A stretch of DNA of 33,122 nucleotides. Source: an uncultured Kiritimatiellota bacterium (GTDB lineage: Bacteria; Verrucomicrobiota; Kiritimatiellia; RFP12; UBA1067). The notes beneath the pieces are model-generated. The model saw only the letters and a program-made list of their open reading frames with translations. It made no database searches and was not told the origin of the DNA. Location of the stretch: positions 1-33,122 of the forward strand of contig CAKTZI010000041.1 of the NCBI GenBank assembly GCA_934635385.1, written 5' to 3'. Positions 15,549 to 23,687 of the stretch are shown one piece after another (position 1 is the stretch's first letter; each line of letters starts with the position of its first letter). Made by a program: the position numbers and the translations under genes.

Positions 15549-16909
15549 AGCGCGCGCAGGGTCTCAAGCCCCCGCTTCAGGCGCCCCAGCCCGCCGGACG
15601 AGCTGAGGGAAACGCGCAGGAACGCGTCCTTCGCGCCGCGCACGGCGGCGAAGCGGTCCGAGTGGAAGACGCGTACGCCCGCCGTCCGGCACGCCCGCTC
15701 GACCTCCTGCCCGCGACCCGACGTGCCCGGCAGCGGCAGGACGCGGAAGAGCCGGTGATCCGCCCCCGCACCGCACCGTCCGAAGACCGCGTCAAACAGG
15801 CGGTTCGCCTCCGCCGCCTTCGCCGCCTTCGCCGCCAGCACCGCCTCCGCCGCGCCCGAAAGGACGAGCTCGCCGAGAATTTCCGCATCGAGCGGACTCG
15901 CCTTGATGGCCGCATGGTGAAGGCCCGCGAAGAACCGGTCGCGCAGGGACGGCGGGGCGCACACGTAGGTGGCGCGCAACCCCGGCGAAATGAGGCGCGT
16001 CGTGCCCGAAAGGTAGAGCGTCGCCTCCGGCAGACGGGCCTGCAGCGTCTTCCGCCGCCGGTCGGGTGCGTCGAGCGAGGCGTCGTCCTCCAGCACGATC
16101 AGCCGACGGCGGGCGACGACGTCCGCCAGCTCGTCCTTTCGCCGTTCCGTCAGCGTCCGCGTCGTCGGGTTCGCGCAGTTCGGCATGAGGAAGACGCCCT
16201 TGACGCCGCGCGTCGCCGCCGCCGCATCGAGCGCCGCCGGCAGCATGCCGTGCACATCGCCCGCCACCGGCACGAGGCGCGTCCCCGCGAGCCGGGCGAA
16301 TCCCAGCAGGTTCGCGTAGGTGAACGCGTCGACGGCGATTGCGTCCCCAATGCCGAAGACGGACAGGAGCGCCGTCGAGATCGCGCCCTGGACGCCGGGG
16401 AAGACGGCTACGCAGTCCTCGGACGCCTCCACGCCGCAGCGCGCGAGCCACTGCCGCCCGGCCACGCGATGGCGCCTCTTGCCGTCCCGGTCGCCGTAGG
16501 TGAAGAGCCGCCCCGCCGTCTCGCGCGCCAGAACCGCCCGCGCCGCCGCGACGACCGCCGCCGCGCCCTCCTCCGGGAAGGCCTGCACGACACCGAGGTC
16601 GATGACGTCATCAGACGCCGGCTCCGCAAGCCCCGGCGCGGACGCGACGAACGTGCCGCGCCCCGTGACGCCGTAGACAAGGCCCTTCGCCCGACAGACG
16701 CCATAGGCGCGCGTCACGGTCGTGAAGTCGATGTCGAGGAAGTCCGCCAGCTCGCGCTGCGGCGGAAGGCGCGTCCCCGGCGGCAGCGCGCCGGTGCGCA
16801 CGTCGCGCTCCAGCGCCGCCGCGAGCGCCAGGTACAGGGGGCCTGTCCCCAGCGCGGCGCGCACGGGCCGCCAGCTCATCGGGTAGTCGTCGAACGAGTT
16901 GACCGGCAT
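15533..16909 (-). CDS. MocR-type regulator (GntR winged helix fused to aminotransferase-like domain) lacking the PLP lysine
   Basis: A 458-residue fusion. Residues 15-85 are a GntR winged helix (LPPGTRLPPQRELADFLDI, TTVTRAYGVCRAKGLV, GRGTFV). Residues from about 110 on follow the fold-type I aminotransferase pattern, with PNCANPTT and VLEDDASL as the Asn and Asp cofactor sites. In the motif that normally reads S-x-S-K-T-x-x-P-G-L-R, this protein has SGTTRLISPGLR, with Arg305 (codon at 15995-15997) in place of the Schiff-base lysine. Covalent PLP binding should therefore be impossible and the protein probably works as a ligand sensor or a PLP-independent regulator. It lies 16 bp behind argC on the same strand, so it is likely co-transcribed with it; regulation of arginine or amino-acid genes is conceivable but unproven. 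Confidence 0.85.
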   Translation of the reverse strand: MPVNSFDDYPMSWRPVRAALGTGPLYLALAAALERDVRTGALPPGTRLPPQRELADFLDIDFTTVTRAYGVCRAKGLVYGVTGRGTFVASAPGLAEPASDDVIDLGVVQAFPEEGAAAVVAAARAVLARETAGRLFTYGDRDGKRRHRVAGRQWLARCGVEASEDCVAVFPGVQGAISTALLSVFGIGDAIAVDAFTYANLLGFARLAGTRLVPVAGDVHGMLPAALDAAAATRGVKGVFLMPNCANPTTRTLTERRKDELADVVARRRLIVLEDDASLDAPDRRRKTLQARLPEATLYLSGTTRLISPGLRATYVCAPPSLRDRFFAGLHHAAIKASPLDAEILGELVLSGAAEAVLAAKAAKAAEANRLFDAVFGRCGAGADHRLFRVLPLPGTSGRGQEVERACRTAGVRVFHSDRFAAVRGAKDAFLRVSLSSSGGLGRLKRGLETLRALYKAT

Positions 16910-16925
16910 CGGTTCCGAAACGGCT

Positions 16926-17891
16926 TCAAATGACCAGCCCCTCGGTCTCGGCGCAGCCGAGGACGAGGTTCATGTTCTGGATCGCGGCGCCGGACGCCCC
17001 CTTGCCGAGATTGTCGAAGCGCGCGACGAGCAGAATGCGCTCCTCGTTGCCGCAGACGGAGACCTCCATCGCGTCGCGTCCCGACAGGGCCGCCGACGAG
17101 AGGAAGCCCCCTTCCGCCGTCGCCGGGTCGTCGACGACGCGCACGAGCCCCTGCGCACCGTAGGCGGCACGGTAGATTTCGCGCAGACGCGCAAGAACCG
17201 AACCGGGCCCCTGCGGCACGAGCTGCGACGCGGCAAGCTGAACCGTCACCTCCATGCCGCTATAATGCGGCACGACGATTGGCGAGAAGCACGGCGCATG
17301 GTCAAGGCCGCAGACCTGCGTCATCTCCGGCAGGTGCTTGTGCGCCTGCCCCAGCGCATACTGGCGGCCACCCAAGAGGAGTTGCGGGTTGAGGGGTGGA
17401 GATTGGAGGGTGGTGGCTTCATACTCGGCAATCATCTTCTTGCCGCCACCCGAATAGCCCGTCAGCGAGAATGCGCAGAGCCGCGCGTCGCGCGGCAGGA
17501 CGCCCGCGCGCACGAGCGGCTCGACAAGCGCGATGAAGCCGCTCGCGTGGCAGCCGGGGTTCGCGATTCGCTTCGCGCGCACGAGCCGTGCGCGGCGACC
17601 GGCGAGTTCGGGAAAGCCGTATTCCCAGCCGTCCGCCGTGCGGTGCGCCGTCGACGTGTCGATGACGACCGTCTCGGGATTCTCGACCAGCCGCACGGCC
17701 TCGACCGCCGCCGCGTCCGGCAGGCACAGGAACGCGACCTCGGACGCGTTGAGCGCCGCGCGGCGTGCGGCGGGATCCTTGCGGGTCTCGTCCGGCAGGA
17801 CGACAACCTCAAGGTCGTTCCGCGCGGCAAGACGCTCCCGGATGCGAAGCCCCGTCGTGCCCGCGCTTCCGTCAATGAACACTTTCTTCAT
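16926..17891 (-). CDS. argC: N-acetyl-gamma-glutamyl-phosphate reductase, short (type 2) form
   Basis: The third step of arginine synthesis: NADPH-dependent reduction of N-acetylglutamyl phosphate to the semialdehyde. The 321 residues open with the dinucleotide motif FIDGSAGTTGLRIRERL. The active-site Cys114 sits in ANPGCHASG, followed by TGYSGGGKKMIAEYE and HKHLPEM, diagnostic of the short ArgC type. The ATG at 17891 is preferred to a TTG four codons upstream. Between residues about 158 and 176 the protein has a TTLQSPPLNPQLLLGG stretch encoded by a purine-rich repeat that looks inserted. Promoter TGATATAAT lies about 25 nt upstream. It is divergent from tRNA-Asn and no other arg gene is in the window. 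Confidence 0.92.
   Translation of the reverse strand: MKKVFIDGSAGTTGLRIRERLAARNDLEVVVLPDETRKDPAARRAALNASEVAFLCLPDAAAVEAVRLVENPETVVIDTSTAHRTADGWEYGFPELAGRRARLVRAKRIANPGCHASGFIALVEPLVRAGVLPRDARLCAFSLTGYSGGGKKMIAEYEATTLQSPPLNPQLLLGGRQYALGQAHKHLPEMTQVCGLDHAPCFSPIVVPHYSGMEVTVQLAASQLVPQGPGSVLARLREIYRAAYGAQGLVRVVDDPATAEGGFLSSAALSGRDAMEVSVCGNEERILLVARFDNLGKGASGAAIQNMNLVLGCAETEGLVI
17377..17413. repeat. Low-complexity purine-rich insert inside argC
   Basis: A run of near-copies of GGTTGAGGGGTGGAGATTGGAGGGTGG on the plus strand, unlike the codon pattern on either side. It is in frame and adds about a dozen residues to ArgC just before the conserved RQYALG..HKHLPEM region. Confidence 0.4.
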
Positions 17892-17915
17892 CTTCTGATT
17901 CAACCTTTTGGGCGA

Positions 17916-17924
17916 ATTATATCA
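17916..17924 (-). promoter_or_regulatory. Extended -10 promoter of argC
   Basis: Minus-strand TGATATAAT. Predicted transcription start about 17909, 18 nt before the argC ATG. No clear -35. No ARG-box operator was recognised. Confidence 0.5.
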
Positions 17925-17971
17925 AAAATGAGCCTCCCGCGACAGGCCAGGACGAAAGTGAAAATACCCCC

Positions 17972-18001
17972 TTGCGCACCGAGCGGAAATTATGATATAC
18001 T
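17972..18001 (+). promoter_or_regulatory. Promoter of tRNA-Asn
   Basis: TTGCGC (17972-17977), an 18-nt spacer ending in TGA, and TATACT (17996-18001). Transcription would begin about 18008, 26 nt before the mature tRNA. It is divergent from the argC promoter. Confidence 0.6.
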
Positions 18002-18033
18002 ACGCGCCATTGAACGAAAGTTCAGTTGATTGT

Positions 18034-18108
18034 TCGGGCGTGGCGCAGTGGTAGCGCAGTTGACTGTTAATCAATTGGTCGCTGGTTCGAATCCAGCCGC
18101 CCGAGCCA
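18034..18108 (+). tRNA. tRNA-Asn (anticodon GTT)
   Basis: A full cloverleaf of 75 nt with an encoded CCA. The acceptor TCGGGCG pairs with CGCCCGA and the discriminator is G. The D stem is GCGC/GCGC. The anticodon stem GTTGA/TCAAT has one G-U pair and encloses CTGTTAA, giving anticodon GTT. The T arm GCTGG-TTCGAAT-CCAGC is perfect. It sits alone between divergent argC and convergent oadA, with its own promoter and terminator. Confidence 0.96.
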
Positions 18109-18121
18109 GTTTAGAAATAAA

Positions 18122-18150
18122 GAAACCCCAGTGGAAACTGGGGTTTTTCG
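18122..18150. terminator. Bidirectional intrinsic terminator between tRNA-Asn and oadA
   Basis: AAACCCCAGT-GGAA-ACTGGGGTTT is a 10-bp stem with a 4-nt loop. TTTTTCG follows on the plus strand (ends tRNA-Asn) and TTTCTTTATTTC on the minus strand (ends oadA, whose stop is 26 bp away). Confidence 0.85.
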
Positions 18151-18175
18151 TTTTCCGGAAGGACGACGATTGGCG

Positions 18176-19873
18176 TCAGCCAATCGTCGCGAGAACCTGT
18201 CCCTTCTGGACGGCCTTGCCATGCTCAACGAGGAAGGTGATCTTCCCCGCCGCCGGCGCCTTGATCGGATTGAAGAGCTTCATCGCCTCGACGACGCAGA
18301 CGGCCTCGCCGGGCTTCACGCCCGCGCCGTCCGCCGCCAGCGGCGGCTTGCCCGGCGCGTCGCTGCGGTAGAACGTGCCGTTCAGCGGCGCCAGGACCGG
18401 CGTGCCCTTCACGGCGGCGGTCGCCGCCGGCGCGGCACCCGCGCCCTTCGCCTGCGGCGCGGCGACCGTCGTCTCGGTCGCGCGCGCCTTCTCCTCCTCG
18501 TCCGCCGGAATCGGGCCGCCCTCCTTGCGCCACTTGAAGTAGCCGAGCGCGACTTCCGGGAAAAGCGCGTAGGAAAGGATGTCCTCCTCCGCCTGAATGG
18601 TGTTCGGCGGCAGCGCGTCCGCCGCCGCGACGAGGCCCGGCTTCAGCAGGTCGGCCGGACGGCACGTGATGGGCTTCAGCTTGCCGATCAGCTTCTTCTG
18701 GAGCTTCGGGTCGATCGGCGCCGGCGTCGCGCCGTAGTAGCCCGCCGCGTAGCGCTTCGTCTCGTCCGTCACCATCGAATACCGCTTGCCGGAGAGGACG
18801 TTCAGCACCGACTGCACGCCGACGATCTGCGAGGTCGGCGTGACGAGCGGCGGATAGCCGAGGTCGGCGCGTGTCTTCGGCAGCTCCGCCAGCACCTCGT
18901 CAAGGCGGTCCAGCGCATCCTGCTGGGCGAGCTGGGAGCGGAGGTTCGAGATCATGCCGCCGGGAATCGCGTGCACGAGCACGCCCGCGTCGACGGCCTC
19001 GACCTTCGACGAGCTCGCCGGCTGGCGCCTCTTCTTCAGCTCCTTGAAATAGGCGTTGATCTTCGTCAGCGCCGCACGGTCGAGCCCGCAGTCGAAGCCC
19101 ACCGACTCGAGAATCGAGACGATCGACTCCGTCGGCGGCTGGGACGAGAACGACGAGAGCGTGGAGATCGCGCAGTCGAAGCAGCCCGCGCCCGCCTCGG
19201 CGGCAGCGAGGTACATCGCGGCGGCCATGCCGCTCGTCATGTGCGAATGCACCTGGATCGGCATCTCCGGCAGCGCCTTCTTCAGCGCGCCGACGAGTTC
19301 GCGCGCCGCGCCCGGCGTGAGGATGCCGGCCATGTCCTTGATCGCGAGCGAGTCGATGCCCATCGCCTCCTGCGCCTTGGCGAGCTTCACGTAGGCCGCG
19401 ACCGTGTGGACGGGCGACGTCGTGTAGCAGATCGTGCCCTGCGCGTGCCCGCCGTACTTCTTCACGCTGCGGATCGCCGTCTCCAGATTGCGCGGATCGT
19501 TCAGCGCGTCGAAGACGCGGAAGATGTCCATCCCGTTCTCGCACGCGAGCGCGACGAAGCGCTCGACGACGTCGTCCGGATAGTGCTTGTAGCCGAGGAC
19601 GTTCTGGCCCCTGAGGAGCATCTGGAGCGGCGTCTTCCTGCAGACCTTCTTGATCTCGCGCAGCCGCTGCCACGGGTTCTCGCGCAGGAAGCGCATGCAG
19701 ACGTCGAACGTCGCGCCGCCCCAGCATTCGAGCGAGTAGAAGCCCGCGCCGTCCATCGTCTCGGCGATCTTCAGGATGTCGTCCGTCCGCATCCGCGTCG
19801 CCCAGAGGGACTGGTGCGCGTCGCGGAGCGTCGTGTCGGTGATGCGGATAAGGTTTTTCGTCTTCATTTTCAT
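18176..19873 (-). CDS. oadA: Oxaloacetate decarboxylase alpha subunit / pyruvate carboxylase subunit B
   Basis: A 565-residue biotin carboxyl-transferase. Residues 8-300 form the HMGL-like TIM barrel with ITDTTLRDAHQSLWATRM, a conserved LECWGGATFD, AIKDMAGILTP and the metal-site VHSHMTSGM. The conserved carboxylase domain with VTPTSQIVG follows. After an Ala/Pro linker, a biotinyl domain ends the protein; its VVEAMKL puts the biotinylated lysine at residue 532. Such subunits either decarboxylate oxaloacetate with membrane OadB/OadG or form pyruvate carboxylase with PycA; none of these partners is nearby, so the choice is open. The ATG at 19873 lies 8 nt behind its -10 box with no ribosome site, so it may be leaderless; the ATG two codons later is an alternative. 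Confidence 0.92.
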   Translation of the reverse strand: MKMKTKNLIRITDTTLRDAHQSLWATRMRTDDILKIAETMDGAGFYSLECWGGATFDVCMRFLRENPWQRLREIKKVCRKTPLQMLLRGQNVLGYKHYPDDVVERFVALACENGMDIFRVFDALNDPRNLETAIRSVKKYGGHAQGTICYTTSPVHTVAAYVKLAKAQEAMGIDSLAIKDMAGILTPGAARELVGALKKALPEMPIQVHSHMTSGMAAAMYLAAAEAGAGCFDCAISTLSSFSSQPPTESIVSILESVGFDCGLDRAALTKINAYFKELKKRRQPASSSKVEAVDAGVLVHAIPGGMISNLRSQLAQQDALDRLDEVLAELPKTRADLGYPPLVTPTSQIVGVQSVLNVLSGKRYSMVTDETKRYAAGYYGATPAPIDPKLQKKLIGKLKPITCRPADLLKPGLVAAADALPPNTIQAEEDILSYALFPEVALGYFKWRKEGGPIPADEEEKARATETTVAAPQAKGAGAAPAATAAVKGTPVLAPLNGTFYRSDAPGKPPLAADGAGVKPGEAVCVVEAMKLFNPIKAPAAGKITFLVEHGKAVQKGQVLATIG

Positions 19874-19881
19874 TTGTCGCT

Positions 19882-19890
19882 ATTATACCA
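19882..19890 (-). promoter_or_regulatory. Extended -10 promoter of oadA
   Basis: Minus-strand TGGTATAAT, followed by eight bases and then ATG. The segment from the box to the ATG closely resembles that of rhaB. Confidence 0.6.
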
Positions 19891-19911
19891 AAAACGAGGC
19901 GTTTCCGCCCG

Positions 19912-20901
19912 TCAGAGCCGGACCACGCCCAAGTCGGACGGAATCCACCAGCCGTGCAGCGAGAGTTCGAACGGAAAGACGCGGATGCCATCCGGCGAGC
20001 AGTTGCGCTTGAAGGCCTGCGCGAAGAAGCGCGTCATGAACGTCCGGAGCGTCCGCGCGATCGTCGTCGCGTCGAAACGTCCCGCAAAATGGCGTTCGGC
20101 GGACGCCTGCAAGTCCTTCGACCCCATCTCGTTCACGATGAAGTTCCAGAGGAAGAAGTCGTGCAGCTCGTAGGGGCCGATCTTGTTCTCCGTGACCTGT
20201 CCCTTCACGAGCTCCGGCGAGATCGGCGTGTCGATGATGTCCTGCACGGCGCTCGCCGCCTCGCCGCCTCCCTCCTTTTTCGCCCACCACGCACAGGCCT
20301 TGCGGACGACCGTCTTCGGCACGCCCGCGTTGACGCCGAACATCGACATGTGGTCGCCGTTGAACGTGCACCAGCCGAGCGCGATCTCCGAGAGGTCGCC
20401 CGTGCCGAGGACGATGCCGCCGACCATGTTCGCGCGATCCATGAGAATCAGCGTGCGCATGCGCGCCTGCGCGTTCTCATAGGTGACGTCCGGCGTCTTG
20501 CCGTCGTGTCCGATGTCCTTCAGGTGCTGGCGCACCGACTTCGCGATCGAGATCGTCTCCAGCCGGAGACCCAGCCCTTCGCAGAGGCGGTCGGCGTTGC
20601 CCTTCGTGCGCGTCGACGTGCCGAAGCCGGGCATCGTCAGGACGTGCAGTCCCTTCTTGTCGTAGCCAAGCCGCTCGAACGCGGCGTACGCGACCAGGAG
20701 GACAAGCGTCGAGTCGAGTCCGCCCGAAAGGCCGATCACGACGTCGCGGCAGCGAATCGCCTTCAGGCGACGCGCCAGCCCCGCGACCTGCTTCGCGAAG
20801 ACGGTGGCGGGGCGGCAGGGAAACGGCGTCACCGCGCCCTTCTTCGGGGGTAGCCCGAGAAAGGCGCGGTGCGTGGCGAGCGAACCAAGTTCCTTTCGCA
20901 T
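19912..20901 (-). CDS. nadE: NAD+ synthetase, synthetase domain only
   Basis: A 329-residue N-type ATP pyrophosphatase that amidates nicotinic acid adenine dinucleotide. The P-loop SGGLDS is at residues 59-64, followed by GTSTRTKGNA, VGGIVLGTGDLSEIALGWCT and NGDHMSMFGVNAGVPKT. These last features, and the C-terminal VNEMGSKDLQ, are those of the glutamine-dependent enzymes (about 650 residues), yet the N-terminal nitrilase/glutaminase domain is absent. The start at 20901 is fixed by AAGGG 7 nt upstream and the preceding ppdK stop 14 bp away. It therefore either uses free ammonia or a glutaminase subunit encoded elsewhere. It is co-transcribed with ppdK. Confidence 0.9.
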   Translation of the reverse strand: MRKELGSLATHRAFLGLPPKKGAVTPFPCRPATVFAKQVAGLARRLKAIRCRDVVIGLSGGLDSTLVLLVAYAAFERLGYDKKGLHVLTMPGFGTSTRTKGNADRLCEGLGLRLETISIAKSVRQHLKDIGHDGKTPDVTYENAQARMRTLILMDRANMVGGIVLGTGDLSEIALGWCTFNGDHMSMFGVNAGVPKTVVRKACAWWAKKEGGGEAASAVQDIIDTPISPELVKGQVTENKIGPYELHDFFLWNFIVNEMGSKDLQASAERHFAGRFDATTIARTLRTFMTRFFAQAFKRNCSPDGIRVFPFELSLHGWWIPSDLGVVRL

Positions 20902-20915
20902 GGTCGCCCTTCGGC

Positions 20916-23558
20916 TCACTTGCGCAAGGCCGCCTGGGCCGCCGCGAGACGCGCGATCGGCACGCGGTACGGCGAGCAGCTCACGTAGTCGAGCCCGATC
21001 CGGTGGCAGAACTCGACCGACGTCGGGTCGCCGCCGTGCTCGCCGCAAATGCCGCAGTGGAGCTTCGGGTTCACGGGCCTGCCGAGCGCAAGCGCCATCT
21101 CCATGAGCTTGCCCACGCCGACCTGGTCGAGCTTCGCGAACGGGTCGTTCTCGAAGATCTTCGCGTCGTAGTACGCCGTGAGGAACTTGCCCGCGTCGTC
21201 GCGCGAGAAGCCGTAGGTCAACTGCGTGAGGTCGTTCGTGCCGAAGCAGAAGAAGTCGGCCTCCTTCGCCATCTCGTCGGCCGTCAGCGCCGCGCGCGGG
21301 ATCTCGATCATCGTGCCGACCTCGTAGGCCAGCGCGACGCCCGCGTCCGCGATCTCGGCGTCCGCCGCCTCGACGACGATGTCCTTGACGAACTTGAGCT
21401 CCTTGCGCTCGCCCGTGAGCGGAATCATGATCTCCGGCTTCACCGTCCAGTCCGGGTGGCGCCTCTGCACGTTGATCGCCGCGCGGATGACGGCGCGCGT
21501 CTGCATGCGCGCGATCTCCGGATAGGTGACGGCGAGTCGGCAGCCGCGGTGGCCCATCATCGGGTTGAACTCGTGGAGGCCCTCGATGATCTCCTTGATG
21601 CGGGAGACCGGCTTGTTCTGCGCCTTCGCGAGCAGCTGGATCTCGTCCTCGGTGTGCGGCACGAACTCGTGCAGCGGCGGGTCGAGGAATCGGATCGTGA
21701 CGGGCTCGCCCTCCAGCGCCTCGTAGAGCTGCTCGAAGTCGTCCTGCTGGTACGGCAGGATCTTCGCGAGCGCGATGCGGCGCTCCTCCTCGGTGTCGGA
21801 GCAGATCATCTCGCGGAACGCCGCAATGCGGTCCGCCTCGAAGAACATGTGCTCCGTGCGGCAGAGGCCAATGCCCTCCGCGCCGAGCTCGCGCGCCTTC
21901 TTCGCGTCGCGCGGCGTGTCGGCGTTCGTGCGCACCTTCAGGCGGCGGAACTTGTCGGCCCACGCCATGATGCGGCCGAACTCGCCGGCGATCGTCGCGT
22001 CGACCGTCGTGATGACGCCGTCGTAGATGCTGCCGGTCGAGCCGTCGATCGAGAGCCAGTCGCCCTCCTTGAACGTCTTGCCGTTCAGGGTGAACTGCCG
22101 GTTCTCCTCGTCCATCGCGATCTCCTGGCAGCCCGACACGCAGCACGTGCCCATGCCGCGCGCGACGACCGCCGCGTGGGACGTCATGCCGCCGCGCACC
22201 GTGAGGATGCCCTGCGCCGACTTCATGCCCTCGATGTCCTCCGGCGAGGTCTCCAGCCGCACGAGCACGACCTTCTCGCCGCGCTTCTTCCACGCCTTGG
22301 CGTCGTCGGCCGAGAAGACGATCTTGCCGCACGCCGCGCCCGGCGACGCGGGGAGGCCGCGCCCCATGACCTTGCCCTTCTTGAGCGAAGCGGCGTCGAA
22401 CTGCGGGTGGAGGAGCGTGTCGAGGTTGCGCGGCTCGATCATGAGCACGGCCTCCTCCTCGGTGCGCATGCCCTCGTCCACGAGGTCGCACGCGATCTTC
22501 AGCGCGGCCTTCGCCGTGCGCTTGCCGTTGCGCGTCTGGAGCATGAAGAGCTTCCGGTTCTCGATCGTGAACTCCATGTCCTGCATGTCGCGGTAGTGGG
22601 CCTCCAGCTTCGCGCAGATCTCCTGGAACTGCGCGAAGCACTCCGGCATCACCTCGGCCATCTTCGCGATCGGCATCGGCGTACGCACGCCCGCGACGAC
22701 GTCCTCGCCCTGCGCGTTCATGAGGAACTCGCCCATCAGCCTCTTCTCGCCCGTCGCCGGGTCGCGCGTGAAGGCGACGCCCGTGCCCGACTCGTCGTTC
22801 AGGTTGCCGAACGCCATCATCTGCACGTTGACCGCCGTGCCCCAGCTGTACGGGATGTCGTTGTCGCGGCGGTAGACGTTCGCGCGCGGGTTGTCCCAGC
22901 TGCGGAAGACGGCCTTGATCGCGCCGAGGAGCTGCTCCTTCGCGTCGGACGGGAAGTCCGCGCCGATCTTCGCCCGGTACTCGGCCTTGAACTGGCCCGC
23001 GAGCGCCTTGAGGTCGTCGGCCGTCAGCTCGACGTCGAGACGGACGCCCTTCTTCGCCTTCAGCTCGTCGATGAGCTTCTCGAAGTGCTTCTTGCCGACC
23101 TCCATCACGACGTCGGAGTACATCTGGATGAAGCGGCGGTAACAGTCCCACGCCCAGCGCGGGTTCTTCGTCTGCTCGGCGAGCGAGTTCACGACCGTCT
23201 CGTTGAGGCCGAGGTTCAGGATCGTGTCCATCATGCCGGGCATCGACGCGCGCGCGCCGGAGCGGACGGAGACGAGGAGCGGGTTCTCGGCGTCGCCGAA
23301 CTTCTTGCCGGCCGACTTCTCCAGCCGGTCGATGTACGCCATGACCTGCGCCAGGATGTCGTCGCCGATCTTCTTGCCGTCGTCGTAGTAGCGCGTACAC
23401 GCCTCGGTCGTGATCGTGAAGCCCTGCGGCACCGGGAGGCCAAGCCCCGCCATCTCCGCGAGGTTGGCGCCCTTGCCGCCGAGAAGCTCGCGCATGTTCG
23501 CATTGCCTTCGGTCTGCCCCGCGCCGAAGAAATAAACGTACTTCTTGTCTGTGTTCAT
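20916..23558 (-). CDS. ppdK: Pyruvate, phosphate dikinase
   Basis: An 880-residue enzyme interconverting pyruvate + ATP + Pi with phosphoenolpyruvate + AMP + PPi, usually used for glycolysis or gluconeogenesis in anaerobes. The ATP-grasp part carries LLGGKGANLAEM and VSVRSGARASMPGMMDT. The swivelling phosphohistidine domain has GGMTSHAAVVARGMG with His461. The C-terminal PEP/pyruvate barrel has GHRGCRLAVTYPEI, FGTNDLTQLTYGFSRDD and the catalytic Cys of HCGICGEHGGDP. Length and motifs are normal. The ATG at 23558 (MNTDKKYVYFFGAG) is chosen; 39 further in-frame codons upstream overlap the promoter. The leader is about 41 nt. It pairs metabolically with the neighbouring oadA/pycB product at the pyruvate-oxaloacetate-PEP node. 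Confidence 0.96.
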   Translation of the reverse strand: MNTDKKYVYFFGAGQTEGNANMRELLGGKGANLAEMAGLGLPVPQGFTITTEACTRYYDDGKKIGDDILAQVMAYIDRLEKSAGKKFGDAENPLLVSVRSGARASMPGMMDTILNLGLNETVVNSLAEQTKNPRWAWDCYRRFIQMYSDVVMEVGKKHFEKLIDELKAKKGVRLDVELTADDLKALAGQFKAEYRAKIGADFPSDAKEQLLGAIKAVFRSWDNPRANVYRRDNDIPYSWGTAVNVQMMAFGNLNDESGTGVAFTRDPATGEKRLMGEFLMNAQGEDVVAGVRTPMPIAKMAEVMPECFAQFQEICAKLEAHYRDMQDMEFTIENRKLFMLQTRNGKRTAKAALKIACDLVDEGMRTEEEAVLMIEPRNLDTLLHPQFDAASLKKGKVMGRGLPASPGAACGKIVFSADDAKAWKKRGEKVVLVRLETSPEDIEGMKSAQGILTVRGGMTSHAAVVARGMGTCCVSGCQEIAMDEENRQFTLNGKTFKEGDWLSIDGSTGSIYDGVITTVDATIAGEFGRIMAWADKFRRLKVRTNADTPRDAKKARELGAEGIGLCRTEHMFFEADRIAAFREMICSDTEEERRIALAKILPYQQDDFEQLYEALEGEPVTIRFLDPPLHEFVPHTEDEIQLLAKAQNKPVSRIKEIIEGLHEFNPMMGHRGCRLAVTYPEIARMQTRAVIRAAINVQRRHPDWTVKPEIMIPLTGERKELKFVKDIVVEAADAEIADAGVALAYEVGTMIEIPRAALTADEMAKEADFFCFGTNDLTQLTYGFSRDDAGKFLTAYYDAKIFENDPFAKLDQVGVGKLMEMALALGRPVNPKLHCGICGEHGGDPTSVEFCHRIGLDYVSCSPYRVPIARLAAAQAALRK

Positions 23559-23606
23559 GTCTGGTGGTTCTGTCGTTTTCTCTTGTTTCAGTTTCAACTT
23601 GCGCGA

Positions 23607-23635
23607 ATTATACCATAATCCGCGCCGCGCGGCAA
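23607..23635 (-). promoter_or_regulatory. Promoter of ppdK-nadE
   Basis: Minus-strand TGGTATAAT (23607-23615) with TTGCCG 17 nt upstream (23630-23635). Start near 23599. Between it and the upstream gene end at 23688 there is a weak GC-rich inverted repeat (CCACG...CGTGG) followed by a short T-run at about 23635-23660, which may end the upstream operon. Confidence 0.6.
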
Positions 23636-23687
23636 AAATCGCCACGGCGCAGTCGCCTCGGCGTGGAATCGGCAACCGCTTCCGCGC

